This document shows positions 55,604 through 64,000 of a stretch of 64,000 nucleotides of DNA, piece by piece (the first letter of the stretch is position 1; each line of letters begins with the position of its first letter). The translations under genes were made by a program, and so were the position numbers. The notes beneath the pieces were generated by a model. It did no database searches and was not told the origin of the DNA. It saw only the letters and a list, made by a program, of their open reading frames with translations. This DNA comes from Streptomyces kanamyceticus (GTDB taxonomy: Bacteria > Actinomycetota > Actinomycetes > Streptomycetales > Streptomycetaceae). The DNA is taken from positions 4,092,001 to 4,156,000 of the forward strand of contig NZ_CP023699.1 of assembly GCF_008704495.1 (NCBI RefSeq), written 5' to 3'.

Positions 55604-55972
55604 CTACCCCTCAGCGATCACCACAGCGGAAGCGACCCCCGCATCATGGCTGAGCGAAACGTGCCACCCCCGAACCCCCAACACGGCCGCCCTCTCCGCC
55701 ACACTCCCCCGCACCCGCAGCCGCGGCTGCCCGCTCTCCTCGACCCACACCTCGGCATCCGTCCACCGAAGCCCACCCGGCGCCCCCAACGCCTTGGCCA
55801 ACGCCTCCTTCGCCGCGAACCGCGCCGCCAGCGAAGCGACGCCCCGCCGCTCCCCGCTCGGCAGCAGCAACTCACCCTCCACGAACAGCCGCTCCGCCAT
55901 CCCCGGCGTCCGTTCCAGCGCGGCCCCGAACCGCTCGATCTCCGCGACGTCGATGCCAACCCCAATAATCAT
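55604..55972 (-). CDS. acpS: holo-[acyl-carrier-protein] synthase
   Basis: AcpS (122 residues) transfers 4'-phosphopantetheine from CoA to the fatty-acid (and some polyketide) acyl carrier protein. Signature: [15 protein letters not shown] with the Mg-ligand Asp, and [15 protein letters not shown] with the catalytic Glu/Lys; [19 protein letters not shown] closes the fold. ATG 55972 matches the family start. It is divergent from coaA, the first enzyme of CoA synthesis, which fits a joint cofactor-supply role. Confidence 0.95.
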   Translation of the reverse strand: MIIGVGIDVAEIERFGAALERTPGMAERLFVEGELLLPSGERRGVASLAARFAAKEALAKALGAPGGLRWTDAEVWVEESGQPRLRVRGSVAERAAVLGVRGWHVSLSHDAGVASAVVIAEG

Positions 55973-56030
55973 CTGCGCAGCGTGACACACCCCACCCTCG
56001 CGCCCGTTCAAACAGCCGTAACAATGGACT

Positions 56031-57029
56031 GTGATCTCTTCGGTCTCCGAGCCAACGAAGGCTCCGCGGAGCGCCCACCGGCACAAGCCGGAGGCGACTC
56101 CCTACGTCGATCTCACCCGCACGGAGTGGAGCGCCCTGCGCGCCAAGACTCCCCTCCCCCTGACCGCCGAGGAGCTGGAGAAGCTCCGCGGCCTCGGCGA
56201 CGTCATCGACCTGGACGAAGTGCGGGACATCTACCTCCCGCTCTCCCGCCTCCTGAACCTCTACGTCGGCGCGACGGACGGCCTCCGCGGCGCCCTCAAC
56301 ACGTTCCTCGGTGAGAAGGGCTCCCAGTCGGGCACGCCCTTCGTCATAGGAGTCGCGGGCTCCGTGGCAGTCGGCAAATCAACCGTCGCCCGCCTCCTCC
56401 AGGCCCTGCTCTCCCGCTGGCCGGAACACCCCCGCGTGGAACTCGTCACCACGGACGGCTTCCTGCTCCCCACCAAGGAACTCGAAGCCCGCGGCCTGAT
56501 GTCGCGCAAGGGCTTCCCCGAGTCGTACGACCGCCGCGCCCTGACCCGCTTCGTGGCGGACATCAAGGCGGGCAAGGACGAGGTGACCGCGCCCGTCTAC
56601 TCCCATCTGATCTACGACATCGTGCCCGGCCAGCGCCTCACGGTCCGCCGCCCCGACATCCTCATCGTCGAGGGCCTGAACGTCCTGCAGCCCGCACTCC
56701 CCGGCAAGGACGGCCGCACCCGCGTGGGCCTCGCGGACTACTTCGACTTCAGCGTGTACGTGGACGCCCGCACGGAGGACATCGAGCGCTGGTACCTGAA
56801 CCGCTTCAAGAAGCTGCGGAACACGGCGTTCCAGAACCCGTCCTCGTACTTCCGCAAGTACACACAGGTCTCCGAGGAGGAAGCCCTGGACTACGCCCGC
56901 ACCACCTGGCGCACGATCAACAAGGTGAACCTCGTGGAGAACGTGGCCCCCACCCGGGGCCGCGCCGCCCTGGTCGTCCGCAAGGGCCCGGACCACAAGG
57001 TCCAGCGCCTGAGCCTGCGCAAGCTCTGA
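56031..57029 (+). CDS. coaA: pantothenate kinase (type I)
   Basis: CoaA (332 residues) phosphorylates pantothenate, the first step to CoA. P-loop [17 protein letters not shown], then [30 protein letters not shown] and [31 protein letters not shown]. All type I features are present. The start is GTG 56031, and AACAAT at 56020-56025 ends 5 bases upstream, so the mRNA is probably leaderless. It is divergent from acpS with only 58 bases between the two coding regions. Confidence 0.95.
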   Translation: MISSVSEPTKAPRSAHRHKPEATPYVDLTRTEWSALRAKTPLPLTAEELEKLRGLGDVIDLDEVRDIYLPLSRLLNLYVGATDGLRGALNTFLGEKGSQSGTPFVIGVAGSVAVGKSTVARLLQALLSRWPEHPRVELVTTDGFLLPTKELEARGLMSRKGFPESYDRRALTRFVADIKAGKDEVTAPVYSHLIYDIVPGQRLTVRRPDILIVEGLNVLQPALPGKDGRTRVGLADYFDFSVYVDARTEDIERWYLNRFKKLRNTAFQNPSSYFRKYTQVSEEEALDYARTTWRTINKVNLVENVAPTRGRAALVVRKGPDHKVQRLSLRKL

Positions 57030-57063
57030 TCACGGCTCTGACCACGCCGACTACGCTGCGCGC

Positions 57064-58011
57064 ATGCTGCACCTGCGCCTCATCACCCCCTCGGACAAGA
57101 CCGACGCCGTGGTCCGCCTGATCGAGAAGACGGTCGGCACCACCCACCTCGCGGTGGTGCCGGGCGCCGCCCGCGACCCCGTCGGCGACGTCGTCATGTG
57201 CGACGTCGCACGCGAGGCGGGCGACGAACTGATCGGCGGCCTGCGCGCGCTCGACATCGACAAGTCCGGTTCGATCGCGGTGGAGAACATCGACCTCTCG
57301 CTCTCCTACCGGGCCGACAAGGCGGCGGACGAGGCACCCGGCGAGGGCGCGGACGCGGTCCTGTGGGAGCAGCTCGCCGACGCGACCCACGAGGAGTCGA
57401 CGCTCTCCGTCACGTACGTCGCGTTCATCACGCTCGCCACGATGATCGCGGCCTGCGGCGTGGTCCTGGACAACGCGATCCTGATCGTGGGCGCGATGGC
57501 GGTGGGCCCGGAGTTCGGCCCGCTGGCGGGCTTCTGCACGGCCCTGGTCCAGCGCGCGCCCCGCCTCGCGCTGCGCTCGCTGATCGCGATCGTCGCGGGC
57601 TTCGCGGTGGCGATGCTGGTGACGGTGGGATTCAGCTACTTCATGGACGGCGTCGGCCTGTTCAGCCAGGACATGCTGGAGAGGGCGCGGCCCAACACGG
57701 CGTTCGTCTACGCGCCCGACTGGTTCTCGTTCGTCGTCGCGGTCCTCGCGGGAATCGCGGGCATGCTCTCCCTGACCTCGGCGAAGTCGGGCGCGCTCGT
57801 CGGCGTCGCGATCTCGGTGACGACGGTCCCCGCCGCGGCCAACGCGGCGGTCGCCCTCAGCTACGGAGAGCCGGGCCAGACCTGGGGCTCCACCGAGCAG
57901 TTGCTCCTGAACCTGCTCGGCATCGTCCTGGCGGGCACGCTCACGCTGCTCGCCCAGAAGTACTTCTGGGCCCTCCAGCGCAAGCGCGCCGCCAGGTCAC
58001 GACACGTCTAG
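57064..58011 (+). CDS. DUF389-type integral membrane protein
   Basis: A 315-residue protein of the DUF389 family. The N-terminal ~100 residues are soluble ([36 protein letters not shown] precedes the membrane). By eye there are six hydrophobic segments, including [59 protein letters not shown] and [17 protein letters not shown]. Function unproven; a transport or sensing role is often guessed. It lies 34 bp after coaA on the same strand, and its end overlaps the convergent glmM end by four bases. Confidence 0.85.
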   Translation: MLHLRLITPSDKTDAVVRLIEKTVGTTHLAVVPGAARDPVGDVVMCDVAREAGDELIGGLRALDIDKSGSIAVENIDLSLSYRADKAADEAPGEGADAVLWEQLADATHEESTLSVTYVAFITLATMIAACGVVLDNAILIVGAMAVGPEFGPLAGFCTALVQRAPRLALRSLIAIVAGFAVAMLVTVGFSYFMDGVGLFSQDMLERARPNTAFVYAPDWFSFVVAVLAGIAGMLSLTSAKSGALVGVAISVTTVPAAANAAVALSYGEPGQTWGSTEQLLLNLLGIVLAGTLTLLAQKYFWALQRKRAARSRHV

Positions 58012-59366
58012 CCCAGCGCGGACTTGACCACATCGGCGAGCCGCCCGGCCACCGACCGCGCCTGCTCGATGTCGGCCGCCTCGACCATGACCCGCACCAG
58101 CGGCTCGGTCCCGGAGGAGCGCAGCAGCACGCGCCCCGTGGAGCCCAGCTCGCGCTCGGCGTCGGCGACGGCGGCGGTCAGCTCGGCGGAGGTCGTCACC
58201 CGCGACTTGTCGACGTCGGGCACGTTGATGAGGACCTGCGGGAGGCGCTCCATGACGCCGGCGAGGTCCGCGAGCGTACGCCCGGTCTCGGCGACCCGCG
58301 CCGCGAGCAGCAGCCCGGTCAGCGTGCCGTCACCGGTCGTCGCGTGGTCGAGGATGATGACGTGCCCGGACTGCTCGCCGCCGAGGGCGAAGCCGTGCTC
58401 CTTCATCGACTCAAGGACGTAGCGGTCGCCGACGGCGGTCTGCACGAGCGAGAGCCCCTGCGCCTCCATGGCCAGCTTGAAGCCGAGGTTGGACATGACG
58501 GTGCCGACGACGGTGTCGTGCCGCAGCGAGCCGTGCTCCCGCATGGCGAGGGCGAGCACGGCGAGGATCTGGTCGCCGTCGACCTCGGCACCGGTGTGGT
58601 CCACGGCCAGGCACCGGTCCGCGTCCCCGTCGTGCGCGACGCCGAAGTCGGCCTTGTGCTCGACGACGGCGGCCTTGAGCAGCTCCAGGTGCGTGGACCC
58701 GCACCCGTCGTTGATGTTCAGGCCGTCGGGCTGGGCGCCGATCGTGATGACCTCGGCACCGGCGCGCGTGAACGCCTCGGGCGAGACGCGGGCGGCCGCG
58801 CCGTGCGCCTCGTCGAGGACGATCTTCAGTCCGTCGAGGCGGTTCGGCAGGACGCCGATGAGGTGCGCGACGTACTGATCGAGCCCCTGGTCGTACGACT
58901 TCACGCGGCCGACGCCGGACCCGGTGGGCCGCTGCCAGGGAGCGCCGGTGCGGTGCTCCTCGTACACGGACTCGATGCGGTCCTCGAGGTCGTCGGCGAG
59001 CTTGTGGCCGCCGCGGGCGAAGAACTTGATGCCGTTGTCCGGCATGGCGTTGTGGCTGGCGGAGAGCATCACGCCGAGGTCGGCGCCCAGCGCACCGGTG
59101 AGATGCGCCACCGCGGGGGTGGGCAGCACACCGACGCGCTGGACGTCCACGCCCGCGCTCGCCAGGCCCGCGACCACCGCGGCCTCCAGGAACTCCCCGG
59201 ACGCACGTGGGTCACGGCCGACCACCGCTACTGGGCGATGGCCTTCGAAGGTGCCCACCTCGGCCAGTACGTGCGCCGCCGCCACGGAGAGTCCGAGCGC
59301 GAGCTCGGCCGTCAGATCCGCGTTGGCGACACCACGCACGCCGTCCGTGCCGAAGAGTCGTCCCAC
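58008..59366 (-). CDS. glmM: phosphoglucosamine mutase
   Basis: GlmM (452 residues) converts glucosamine-6-phosphate to glucosamine-1-phosphate for UDP-GlcNAc and peptidoglycan. The phospho-Ser loop [16 protein letters not shown] (~residue 101), Mg site [13 protein letters not shown], sugar loop GGEQSGHVI and phosphate-binding [15 protein letters not shown] are all intact. Start ATG 59366 ([15 protein letters not shown]). Third gene of the conserved rplM-rpsI-glmM order; a terminator after rpsI lies just upstream. The glucosamine-6-phosphate-making gene glmS is not in this window. Confidence 0.96.
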   Translation of the reverse strand: MGRLFGTDGVRGVANADLTAELALGLSVAAAHVLAEVGTFEGHRPVAVVGRDPRASGEFLEAAVVAGLASAGVDVQRVGVLPTPAVAHLTGALGADLGVMLSASHNAMPDNGIKFFARGGHKLADDLEDRIESVYEEHRTGAPWQRPTGSGVGRVKSYDQGLDQYVAHLIGVLPNRLDGLKIVLDEAHGAAARVSPEAFTRAGAEVITIGAQPDGLNINDGCGSTHLELLKAAVVEHKADFGVAHDGDADRCLAVDHTGAEVDGDQILAVLALAMREHGSLRHDTVVGTVMSNLGFKLAMEAQGLSLVQTAVGDRYVLESMKEHGFALGGEQSGHVIILDHATTGDGTLTGLLLAARVAETGRTLADLAGVMERLPQVLINVPDVDKSRVTTSAELTAAVADAERELGSTGRVLLRSSGTEPLVRVMVEAADIEQARSVAGRLADVVKSALG

Positions 59367-59447
59367 TGCTGTCCTCCGAACGTTCCAGAAAACCCAATAC
59401 CCCTGTCCCGGTGGTTCCCGGAGCCCCAGGGGTTCCTGATAGACGAA

Positions 59448-59480
59448 CGCCCCGGCAGCACGGTACGTGCCGCCGGGGCG
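59448..59480 (-). terminator. terminator between rpsI and glmM
   Basis: Stem CGCCCCGGCAGCAC / GTGCCGCCGGGGCG with one mismatch and a 5-base loop, 25 bases after the rpsI stop. Confidence 0.7.
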
Positions 59481-59504
59481 AACGAAAGTACAAGCAGGCA
59501 GCGA

Positions 59505-60026
59505 TTAACGCTTGCTGTACTGCGGGGCCTTGCGGGCCTTCTTGAGACCGGCCTTCTTGCGCTCGACCGCACGGTCGTCACGCTTGAGGTAACCGGCCTT
59601 CTTGAGGGCGGCGCGGTTGTTGTCGACGTCGGCCTCGTTCAGCGCACGGGCGACACCGAGACGGAGCGCACCGGCCTGACCGGAGACGCCGCCACCCGAG
59701 ATGCGGGCGATGACGTCGTAGCGGTCGTCGAGCTCGAGCACCTTGAAGGGCTCGTTGACTTCCTGCTGGTGGACCTTGTTCGGGAAGTAGTCCTCGAGCG
59801 TACGCCCGTTGACCTTCCACTTGCCGGTGCCGGGCACGATGCGAACGCGCGCGATGGCGTTCTTGCGACGGCCAAGGCCGGCGGCCGGCTGCGGGTCGCC
59901 GAAGCGGGCCGCGTTCGACTCCGAGGTGTACTCGCCCTCGACGGGCGCCTCGGACTCGGTGGTGTACTGCTCGACGTCAACAACCTCGGTCTCTTCGACC
60001 GGCTGCTCAACGGTGGTCTCGGCCAC
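59505..60026 (-). CDS. rpsI: 30S ribosomal protein S9
   Basis: S9 (173 residues), whose C-terminal tail reaches the P-site tRNA. The core [30 protein letters not shown] and the end [17 protein letters not shown] are canonical. An acidic N-terminal extension of ~45 residues ([29 protein letters not shown]) is typical of actinobacterial S9. Second gene of the rplM-rpsI operon, 42 bp after rplM. Confidence 0.97.
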   Translation of the reverse strand: MAETTVEQPVEETEVVDVEQYTTESEAPVEGEYTSESNAARFGDPQPAAGLGRRKNAIARVRIVPGTGKWKVNGRTLEDYFPNKVHQQEVNEPFKVLELDDRYDVIARISGGGVSGQAGALRLGVARALNEADVDNNRAALKKAGYLKRDDRAVERKKAGLKKARKAPQYSKR

Positions 60027-60068
60027 GATTCTCCTCAGAATTCTTTACGTCTTTGGGGGTGGCCGGAA

Positions 60069-60512
60069 CTACTGCGCGACCTGGGTGATCTCGAACGGGA
60101 CCGGCTGCTGAGCGCCGTGCGGGTGCTGGTCGCCCGCGTAGACCTTCAGCTTCGAGAGCATCTGACGGCCCAGGGTGTTCTTGGGGAGCATGCCCTTGAC
60201 GGCCTTCTCAACGGCCTTCTCGGGGCTCTTCTCGAGCAGCTCGTCGTAACGGACGGAACGCAGACCACCCGGGTAACCGGAGTGGCGGTACGCCATCTTC
60301 TGGGTCTTCTTGTTGCCGGAGAGGTGCACCTTCTCGGCGTTGATGATGATGACGAAGTCACCGGTGTCAACGTGGGGCGCGTAGATCGGCTTGTGCTTGC
60401 CGCGCAGAAGGGTCGCAGCGGTGGTCGCCAGACGACCCAGGACGATGTCCCGGGCGTCGATGACGTGCCACTGGCGGGTCACATCGCCGGGCTTGGGGCT
60501 GTACGTACGCAC
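60069..60512 (-). CDS. rplM: 50S ribosomal protein L13
   Basis: L13 (147 residues), an early 23S-rRNA-binding assembly protein. Canonical segments: [54 protein letters not shown] and [16 protein letters not shown]. First gene of the rplM-rpsI operon. The 187 bp upstream, before the divergently placed mannosyltransferase end, should hold the operon promoter. Confidence 0.97.
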   Translation of the reverse strand: MRTYSPKPGDVTRQWHVIDARDIVLGRLATTAATLLRGKHKPIYAPHVDTGDFVIIINAEKVHLSGNKKTQKMAYRHSGYPGGLRSVRYDELLEKSPEKAVEKAVKGMLPKNTLGRQMLSKLKVYAGDQHPHGAQQPVPFEITQVAQ

Positions 60513-60699
60513 TTCGTAGCCTTCGCTTCTTCAGTGGATGGGGTCCAGACACACGGCACCCAGGAAGCGATCATGCAGCTGGGGCCCACAATGCCGGGAC
60601 ACTGCCCGTATGCGAGCCACTGGTAACTGCTCCAGGGAACCTACGTAAGGGCCCTTTCGCGTGAGAACGAGGGAAGCCAATACGTATCAGTCCCCGAGA

Positions 60700-61983
60700 C
60701 TACCCGCGCTGCCCCGTACGGGTCAAAACGCGCACCCGGAGACCGGCGACCCGGCTCCACCGCACCAGGCGGCCCTGCCCCTCCAGGCCAACCGCCCGAG
60801 GCCCGAGCCCGCCCCACACCAGGCGGGGCGCCGCGCACCGCCACCCCACGACCACCGCGAGCGCACACAGCGTCACCGCGTCCTTGAAGGCCCGCCGCGT
60901 CCCCTCCTCCAGCCACGGCCAGGTGAACCCCGGCACCTGCGGCACGAGCGCCACCCAGAACCACGGGCTCCGCCCCACGGCCCCCGGCGTCAGCACCCCG
61001 GCGAGCAGCAGCGGAAGGACGACCATCAGGTAGTGGTCGTACGAAGGCCGCGAGACCAGGAAGGCCGCGAGCATCAGCATCACGGCGCACTCCACGACCC
61101 GCGCCGCCCCCTCGTCACCCCGCCCCCACCGTCGCCACGCACACCACACCCCGGCCGCCGCCGCACCCGCGGCAAGCAGCGTCGCGAGCGACTGCGGCAC
61201 CCCGAGCCGCGCGAGCACCGCTCCGGGCGACGCCTCATAGAGACGTACGAAACTGTCCTGGCCACGCAGCAGGAACGGCAGCGTCCGCGTGAAGAAGCCC
61301 CCCGGATCCGGCAGCAGGAGCGCCACCGCCACCGAGACCGCCACGGGCACCCCCACCGCGACCGCCAGGGCCCGCCACCGCCGCCCGAAGAGGAAGAGCA
61401 GCACGACGGGGGCGAGCAGGGGCTTCACCGCGACGGCGGCGCCGATGGCGAGGCCCGCCGCGACCCACCTGCCCCGGCAGAGAAGGAGCAGCGCGAGCGG
61501 CAGCACGGCCGCCGACGCCACGGTCCAGTTGCCGAGCGCGACCAGGTGCCCGAAGGGCGCGAAGCCGAGCGCGAGACCGAGCAGTCCGTACGCGGCGAAC
61601 CTGCTCCCCAGGGCGATCCCGTGGATCCGCAGCGCGCACACCCACCCGACGACGAGGCCCGCGGTGACCGCGACGGGCACCAGGAAGCGCACCACCGCGG
61701 TCGGCAGCAGGGCCCCCGGGACCGCGGCGAGCACGGCCCCCGGCAGATAGAGGAAGTGCCGGTCGGCGTAGGGCGAACGCCCGTGGAGCCAGGACTCGGC
61801 GGCCCGCACCACGATGGCGTTGTCCATCCCGCCGTCCGGCACCGCGAGCCCCACGCGGACGCTCCCGGCGAGCAGCACCACGCCGAGCACGGCCCAGGCC
61901 TGCCAGGAGGCAGGACACAGGAGCCACCTCCGCACCGCGCCCACCTCTACTGCCCCATTAACCTCCGTTTTGCCCGTATCCAT
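60700..61983 (-). CDS. GT87-type polyprenol-mannose-dependent mannosyltransferase
   Basis: A 427-residue membrane glycosyltransferase (DUF2029/GT87, GT-C fold). About ten hydrophobic helices are seen. The first loop has GGMDNAIVVRAAESWLHGRSPYADRHFLYLPGAVL, where the acidic residue after the first helix is expected to be catalytic. These proteins add mannose from polyprenyl-phosphate-mannose to cell-wall glycolipids or glycoproteins at the outer face. No lipid-carrier genes are near. Start ATG 61983 (MDTGKTEVNGAVE). Confidence 0.85.
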   Translation of the reverse strand: MDTGKTEVNGAVEVGAVRRWLLCPASWQAWAVLGVVLLAGSVRVGLAVPDGGMDNAIVVRAAESWLHGRSPYADRHFLYLPGAVLAAVPGALLPTAVVRFLVPVAVTAGLVVGWVCALRIHGIALGSRFAAYGLLGLALGFAPFGHLVALGNWTVASAAVLPLALLLLCRGRWVAAGLAIGAAVAVKPLLAPVVLLFLFGRRWRALAVAVGVPVAVSVAVALLLPDPGGFFTRTLPFLLRGQDSFVRLYEASPGAVLARLGVPQSLATLLAAGAAAAGVWCAWRRWGRGDEGAARVVECAVMLMLAAFLVSRPSYDHYLMVVLPLLLAGVLTPGAVGRSPWFWVALVPQVPGFTWPWLEEGTRRAFKDAVTLCALAVVVGWRCAAPRLVWGGLGPRAVGLEGQGRLVRWSRVAGLRVRVLTRTGQRG

Positions 61984-62048
61984 ACGCCTCAGGCTAGGTC
62001 GAGCACCCGCCTCGACCCCCGCTCAACATCCCCAACTCCCCGTCTAAG

Positions 62049-62927
62049 ATGCGGCCCATGAGCTTTGGGCAAGGGGGACCTCAGTGGGGTCCGGGGGGAA
62101 CGGGCGGGCCCGGCGGCGGACCCACGCCCGACTGGGCGGCACTCGCCGAAGCCTCCGAGGCGCGCACCCGGCGCCGCAAGTGGCTGCTGATCGGCGGCGG
62201 CGCGTTCGCCACGATCGGCATCGCCGCGGCCGTCGCCATCACCGTCGTCTCCGCGAACAGCGACGACAGCTCCGCGTCGAACAAACCGGCCAGCGAGCTG
62301 CCCGCGACCGCGGACATCCCCGGTGCGAGCACGGACCCCGAGCCGTCCTTCAAGGAGACCACTCCGCCGCCCCCGCCGGACCCCAAGGACTTCATCTCCA
62401 GCGCCAAGAAGGACAAGGCGCCGCTCACCCCCGAGGGCCTCTTCCCCGGCAAGACGTTCACGTCGGGCGAGAAGGTCTACAAGAAGGGCGCGACCGACAG
62501 CACCACGAAGTGCTCGGCCATCACGCAGAACGCGCTGGGCTCGGTCCTCGCCAAGAACGACTGCACCCGCCTGATCCGCGCCAGCTACATGAGGAACGGC
62601 ATCGCGGTCACGGTCGGCGTCGCCGTCTTCGACACCGCGGCCGACGCCGCCAAGGTCAAGGAGCAGGCGAGCAAGGGCCTGGTCCACTCGCTGCCGGGCA
62701 AGGGCATCCCCAACTTCTGCCGCACCGGCGTGTGCCGCGGCACCTATAACGCCTACGGCCGCTACGCGTACTTCACCACCACCGGCTACACCAGCGGCAA
62801 GGACGTCACGGACAAGGACCCCAAGGCCTACCCCGTCGGCGACGACCTGGCCAGACTCGCCTTCCAGCGGATCACCCAGCGGGGCGAGGCCCAGGCATCG
62901 GCCGCCGCCAACGCCCCGCAGCAGTAG
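62049..62927 (+). CDS. membrane-anchored extracytoplasmic protein
   Basis: A 292-residue protein with a Gly/Pro-rich cytoplasmic start (SFGQGGPQWGPGGTGGPGGGP), one helix (KWLLIGGGAFATIGIAAAVAITVV, ~45-68), a Pro-rich linker and an external domain (~115-285). The domain has two Cys pairs (TKCSAI / NDCTRL; NFCRTGVCRG), probably disulfides. Ile-Ala-Val-Thr strands (NGIAVTVGVAVFDTA) suggest a sensor-like alpha/beta fold, as in many Streptomyces hypothetical membrane proteins. No named family. ATG 62049 or ATG 62058 (MSFGQGG) could be the start. Confidence 0.82.
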   Translation: MRPMSFGQGGPQWGPGGTGGPGGGPTPDWAALAEASEARTRRRKWLLIGGGAFATIGIAAAVAITVVSANSDDSSASNKPASELPATADIPGASTDPEPSFKETTPPPPPDPKDFISSAKKDKAPLTPEGLFPGKTFTSGEKVYKKGATDSTTKCSAITQNALGSVLAKNDCTRLIRASYMRNGIAVTVGVAVFDTAADAAKVKEQASKGLVHSLPGKGIPNFCRTGVCRGTYNAYGRYAYFTTTGYTSGKDVTDKDPKAYPVGDDLARLAFQRITQRGEAQASAAANAPQQ

Positions 62928-62951
62928 CGCAGTCGCGAGCCCGGGCGGGGC

Positions 62952-63815
62952 TCAGCAGCACCCGGCCCCGGGCAGCGTCCGCTTGTTGCGCGCCTCCTTG
63001 CTGCGCGCGGCGAGCAACTCGTCGGCGGGATAGCCGACTTCCTCAAGAGTGAGCCCGTGCGGCCGCACGACGTGCACCGCGGAGTCCCGCACCCCGGCCG
63101 CGAGCACCTTCGCGGGCCACTCCACGGGCCGGTGCCCGTCCCCCACGAACAGCATGGCGCCGACCAGCGAGCGCACCATGTTGTGGCAGAACGCGTCGGC
63201 CCGCACGGTCGCTTCGAGGATCCCGTCGTCCCGCCGCACCCAGTGCAGTTGCTGCAGCGTACGAATGGTCGTGGCGCCCTCGCGCTTCTTGCAGTACGCC
63301 GCGAAGTCATGCTCCCCGACGAGCCCCTCGGCCGCGGCGTTCATGGCGTCGAGGTCCAACTCCCAGTCGTGCCACAGGACATGACCGCGCAACAGCGGGT
63401 CGACACCGCCCGGGTGGTCGGTCACGCGATAGGCGTAGCGCCGCCACACGGCCGCGAACCGCGCGTTGAACCCGGCGGGGGCCTCGGCCACCTTCCACAC
63501 CCGCACATCGTGCGGAAGCCGTCCCGCGAGCCTGCGCAGCAGCTTGTCGCTGTGCTCGGCCCACACGCTCTCCGGCAGATCGACGTGGGCGACCTGCCCC
63601 CGGGCGTGCACCCCGCTGTCGGTGCGCCCCGCGACGGTCAGCTCGTACGTCTCCTGCGACCGGGTCACGGTCCGCAGCGCGCTCTCGATCTCGCCCTGGA
63701 CGGTCCGCTGGCCCTGCTTCTGCTTGGCCCAGCCGGAGAAGTCCCTGCCGTCGTACGAAAGGTCGAGACGCACCCGCACGAACCCGGGCTCTACTTCATC
63801 ACTCACACCAACCAT
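62952..63815 (-). CDS. truA: tRNA pseudouridine38-40 synthase
   Basis: TruA (287 residues) makes pseudouridine at positions 38-40 of tRNA anticodon stems. [34 protein letters not shown] and the catalytic Asp in [18 protein letters not shown] are present; [15 protein letters not shown] and [15 protein letters not shown] follow. C-terminal residues are slightly extended ([15 protein letters not shown]). It follows rplQ on the minus strand, the order found across actinobacteria, separated by a hairpin. Confidence 0.96.
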   Translation of the reverse strand: MVGVSDEVEPGFVRVRLDLSYDGRDFSGWAKQKQGQRTVQGEIESALRTVTRSQETYELTVAGRTDSGVHARGQVAHVDLPESVWAEHSDKLLRRLAGRLPHDVRVWKVAEAPAGFNARFAAVWRRYAYRVTDHPGGVDPLLRGHVLWHDWELDLDAMNAAAEGLVGEHDFAAYCKKREGATTIRTLQQLHWVRRDDGILEATVRADAFCHNMVRSLVGAMLFVGDGHRPVEWPAKVLAAGVRDSAVHVVRPHGLTLEEVGYPADELLAARSKEARNKRTLPGAGCC

Positions 63816-63839
63816 CCTCTCAGCAGGACCGACATGCGA

Positions 63840-63871
63840 AAGCGGGCCCGCCCCGAAGGGCGGACCCGCTT
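63840..63871 (-). terminator. terminator of rplQ
   Basis: Stem AAGCGGGCCCGCC / GGCGGACCCGCTT with one G-T pair and a short loop, 18 bases after the rplQ stop; truA would need its own promoter or read-through. Confidence 0.7.
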
Positions 63872-63888
63872 CACTTCAAGGCAGAGCC

Positions 63889-64000
63889 TCAGGCGTCCTT
63901 GGACTCCTCGGCGGCCTCAACCGGCTTCGCGTCCTCGACGGGCGCGTCGTCCTTCTTGAGGGCGTCTTCCTTGACGGCACGCTTCGTGGCGGCCTCGGCC
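63889..64000 (-). CDS. rplQ: 50S ribosomal protein L17 (partial, C-terminal end)
   Basis: Only the last ~36 codons are in the window, coding an acidic/basic C-terminal tail (VKEDALKKDDAPVEDAKPVEAAEESKDA). This Ala/Lys/Glu-rich extension is typical of actinobacterial L17, and the position directly before truA supports the call. The conserved L17 core lies outside the window. Confidence 0.8.
   Translation of the reverse strand, partial: AEAATKRAVKEDALKKDDAPVEDAKPVEAAEESKDA

Overview
The window is a stretch of high-GC actinobacterial chromosome, and the gene content points to Streptomyces. It carries bldM and whiD (developmental regulators), a SigD/ShbA-type ECF sigma factor, a cluster of six Ser/Thr-kinase-family genes, groES-groEL1 with CIRCE operators, a LAXTG sorting signal, many GTG starts and several probable leaderless starts. 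No insertion sequence, prophage, tRNA, rRNA or CRISPR array was seen. Most of the minus-strand backbone keeps the order known from Mycobacterium tuberculosis: rplQ-truA, rplM-rpsI-glmM, acpS, nnrD, alr, tsaE, tsaB-rimI-tsaD, groES-groEL1, a WhiB-family gene, SigD, guaB, guaB3, a ChoD-like GMC oxidoreductase, guaA. The window is therefore a core region with Streptomyces-specific insertions.

Layout. 0-8.8 kb: a DoxX-family fragment, a membrane protein, a class II aldolase, a PPOX-fold flavoprotein, guaA, a chorismate mutase with what looks like a Phe/Tyr attenuation leader, a lipoprotein, a small membrane protein and a LAXTG wall-anchored protein. 8.8-12.4 kb: GMC oxidoreductase and succinate-semialdehyde dehydrogenase. 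12.5-24.7 kb: six tandem kinase-family genes on the minus strand, each with one transmembrane segment and a related extracytoplasmic C-terminal domain. Five keep the catalytic residues; one large member (19728-22478) has lost all of them. 25-28.9 kb: glpD, two perfect DnaA boxes, a UDP-sugar dehydrogenase-like protein without its catalytic Cys, and a membrane protein. 29-34 kb: guaB3, guaB, shbA, bldM and whiD, joining GMP synthesis with developmental control. 34-36.6 kb: LysR regulator, MOSC protein, SDR. 36.6-39.1 kb: a large inverted-repeat element, groEL1, groES and a promoter with two CIRCE boxes. 39-46.7 kb: lipoprotein plus polysaccharide deacetylase, THUMP-like methyltransferase, ECF42 sigma with its YCII partner, MFS exporter divergent from TetR, methyltransferase. 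46.5-56 kb: the t6A genes tsaD-rimI-tsaB and tsaE, a secreted protein, a small ORF behind an iron box, an alpha/beta hydrolase, alr, an L,D-transpeptidase, nnrD, acpS. 56-64 kb: coaA, DUF389 protein, glmM, rpsI, rplM, GT87-type mannosyltransferase, a membrane-anchored protein, truA, and the end of rplQ.

Working together: guaA, guaB and guaB3 control GMP supply. tsaD/tsaB/tsaE make tRNA t6A, and rimI lies among them. alr, glmM, the L,D-transpeptidase and possibly the kinases serve wall synthesis. acpS and coaA supply CoA and the phosphopantetheine arm. bldM, whiD and shbA link the region to development and to sigma-factor control.

The items I would look at first are the chorismate-mutase attenuator (5017-5177), the degenerate kinase inside the kinase cluster, the dehydrogenase without its catalytic Cys, the small ORF behind an iron box (49703-49954), the paired DnaA boxes (26826-26919), and the dispersed inverted-repeat element (10723, 36601, 41711). 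Everything here is from reading the sequence by eye; no searches or folding programs were run, and locus equivalents in other species are from memory.
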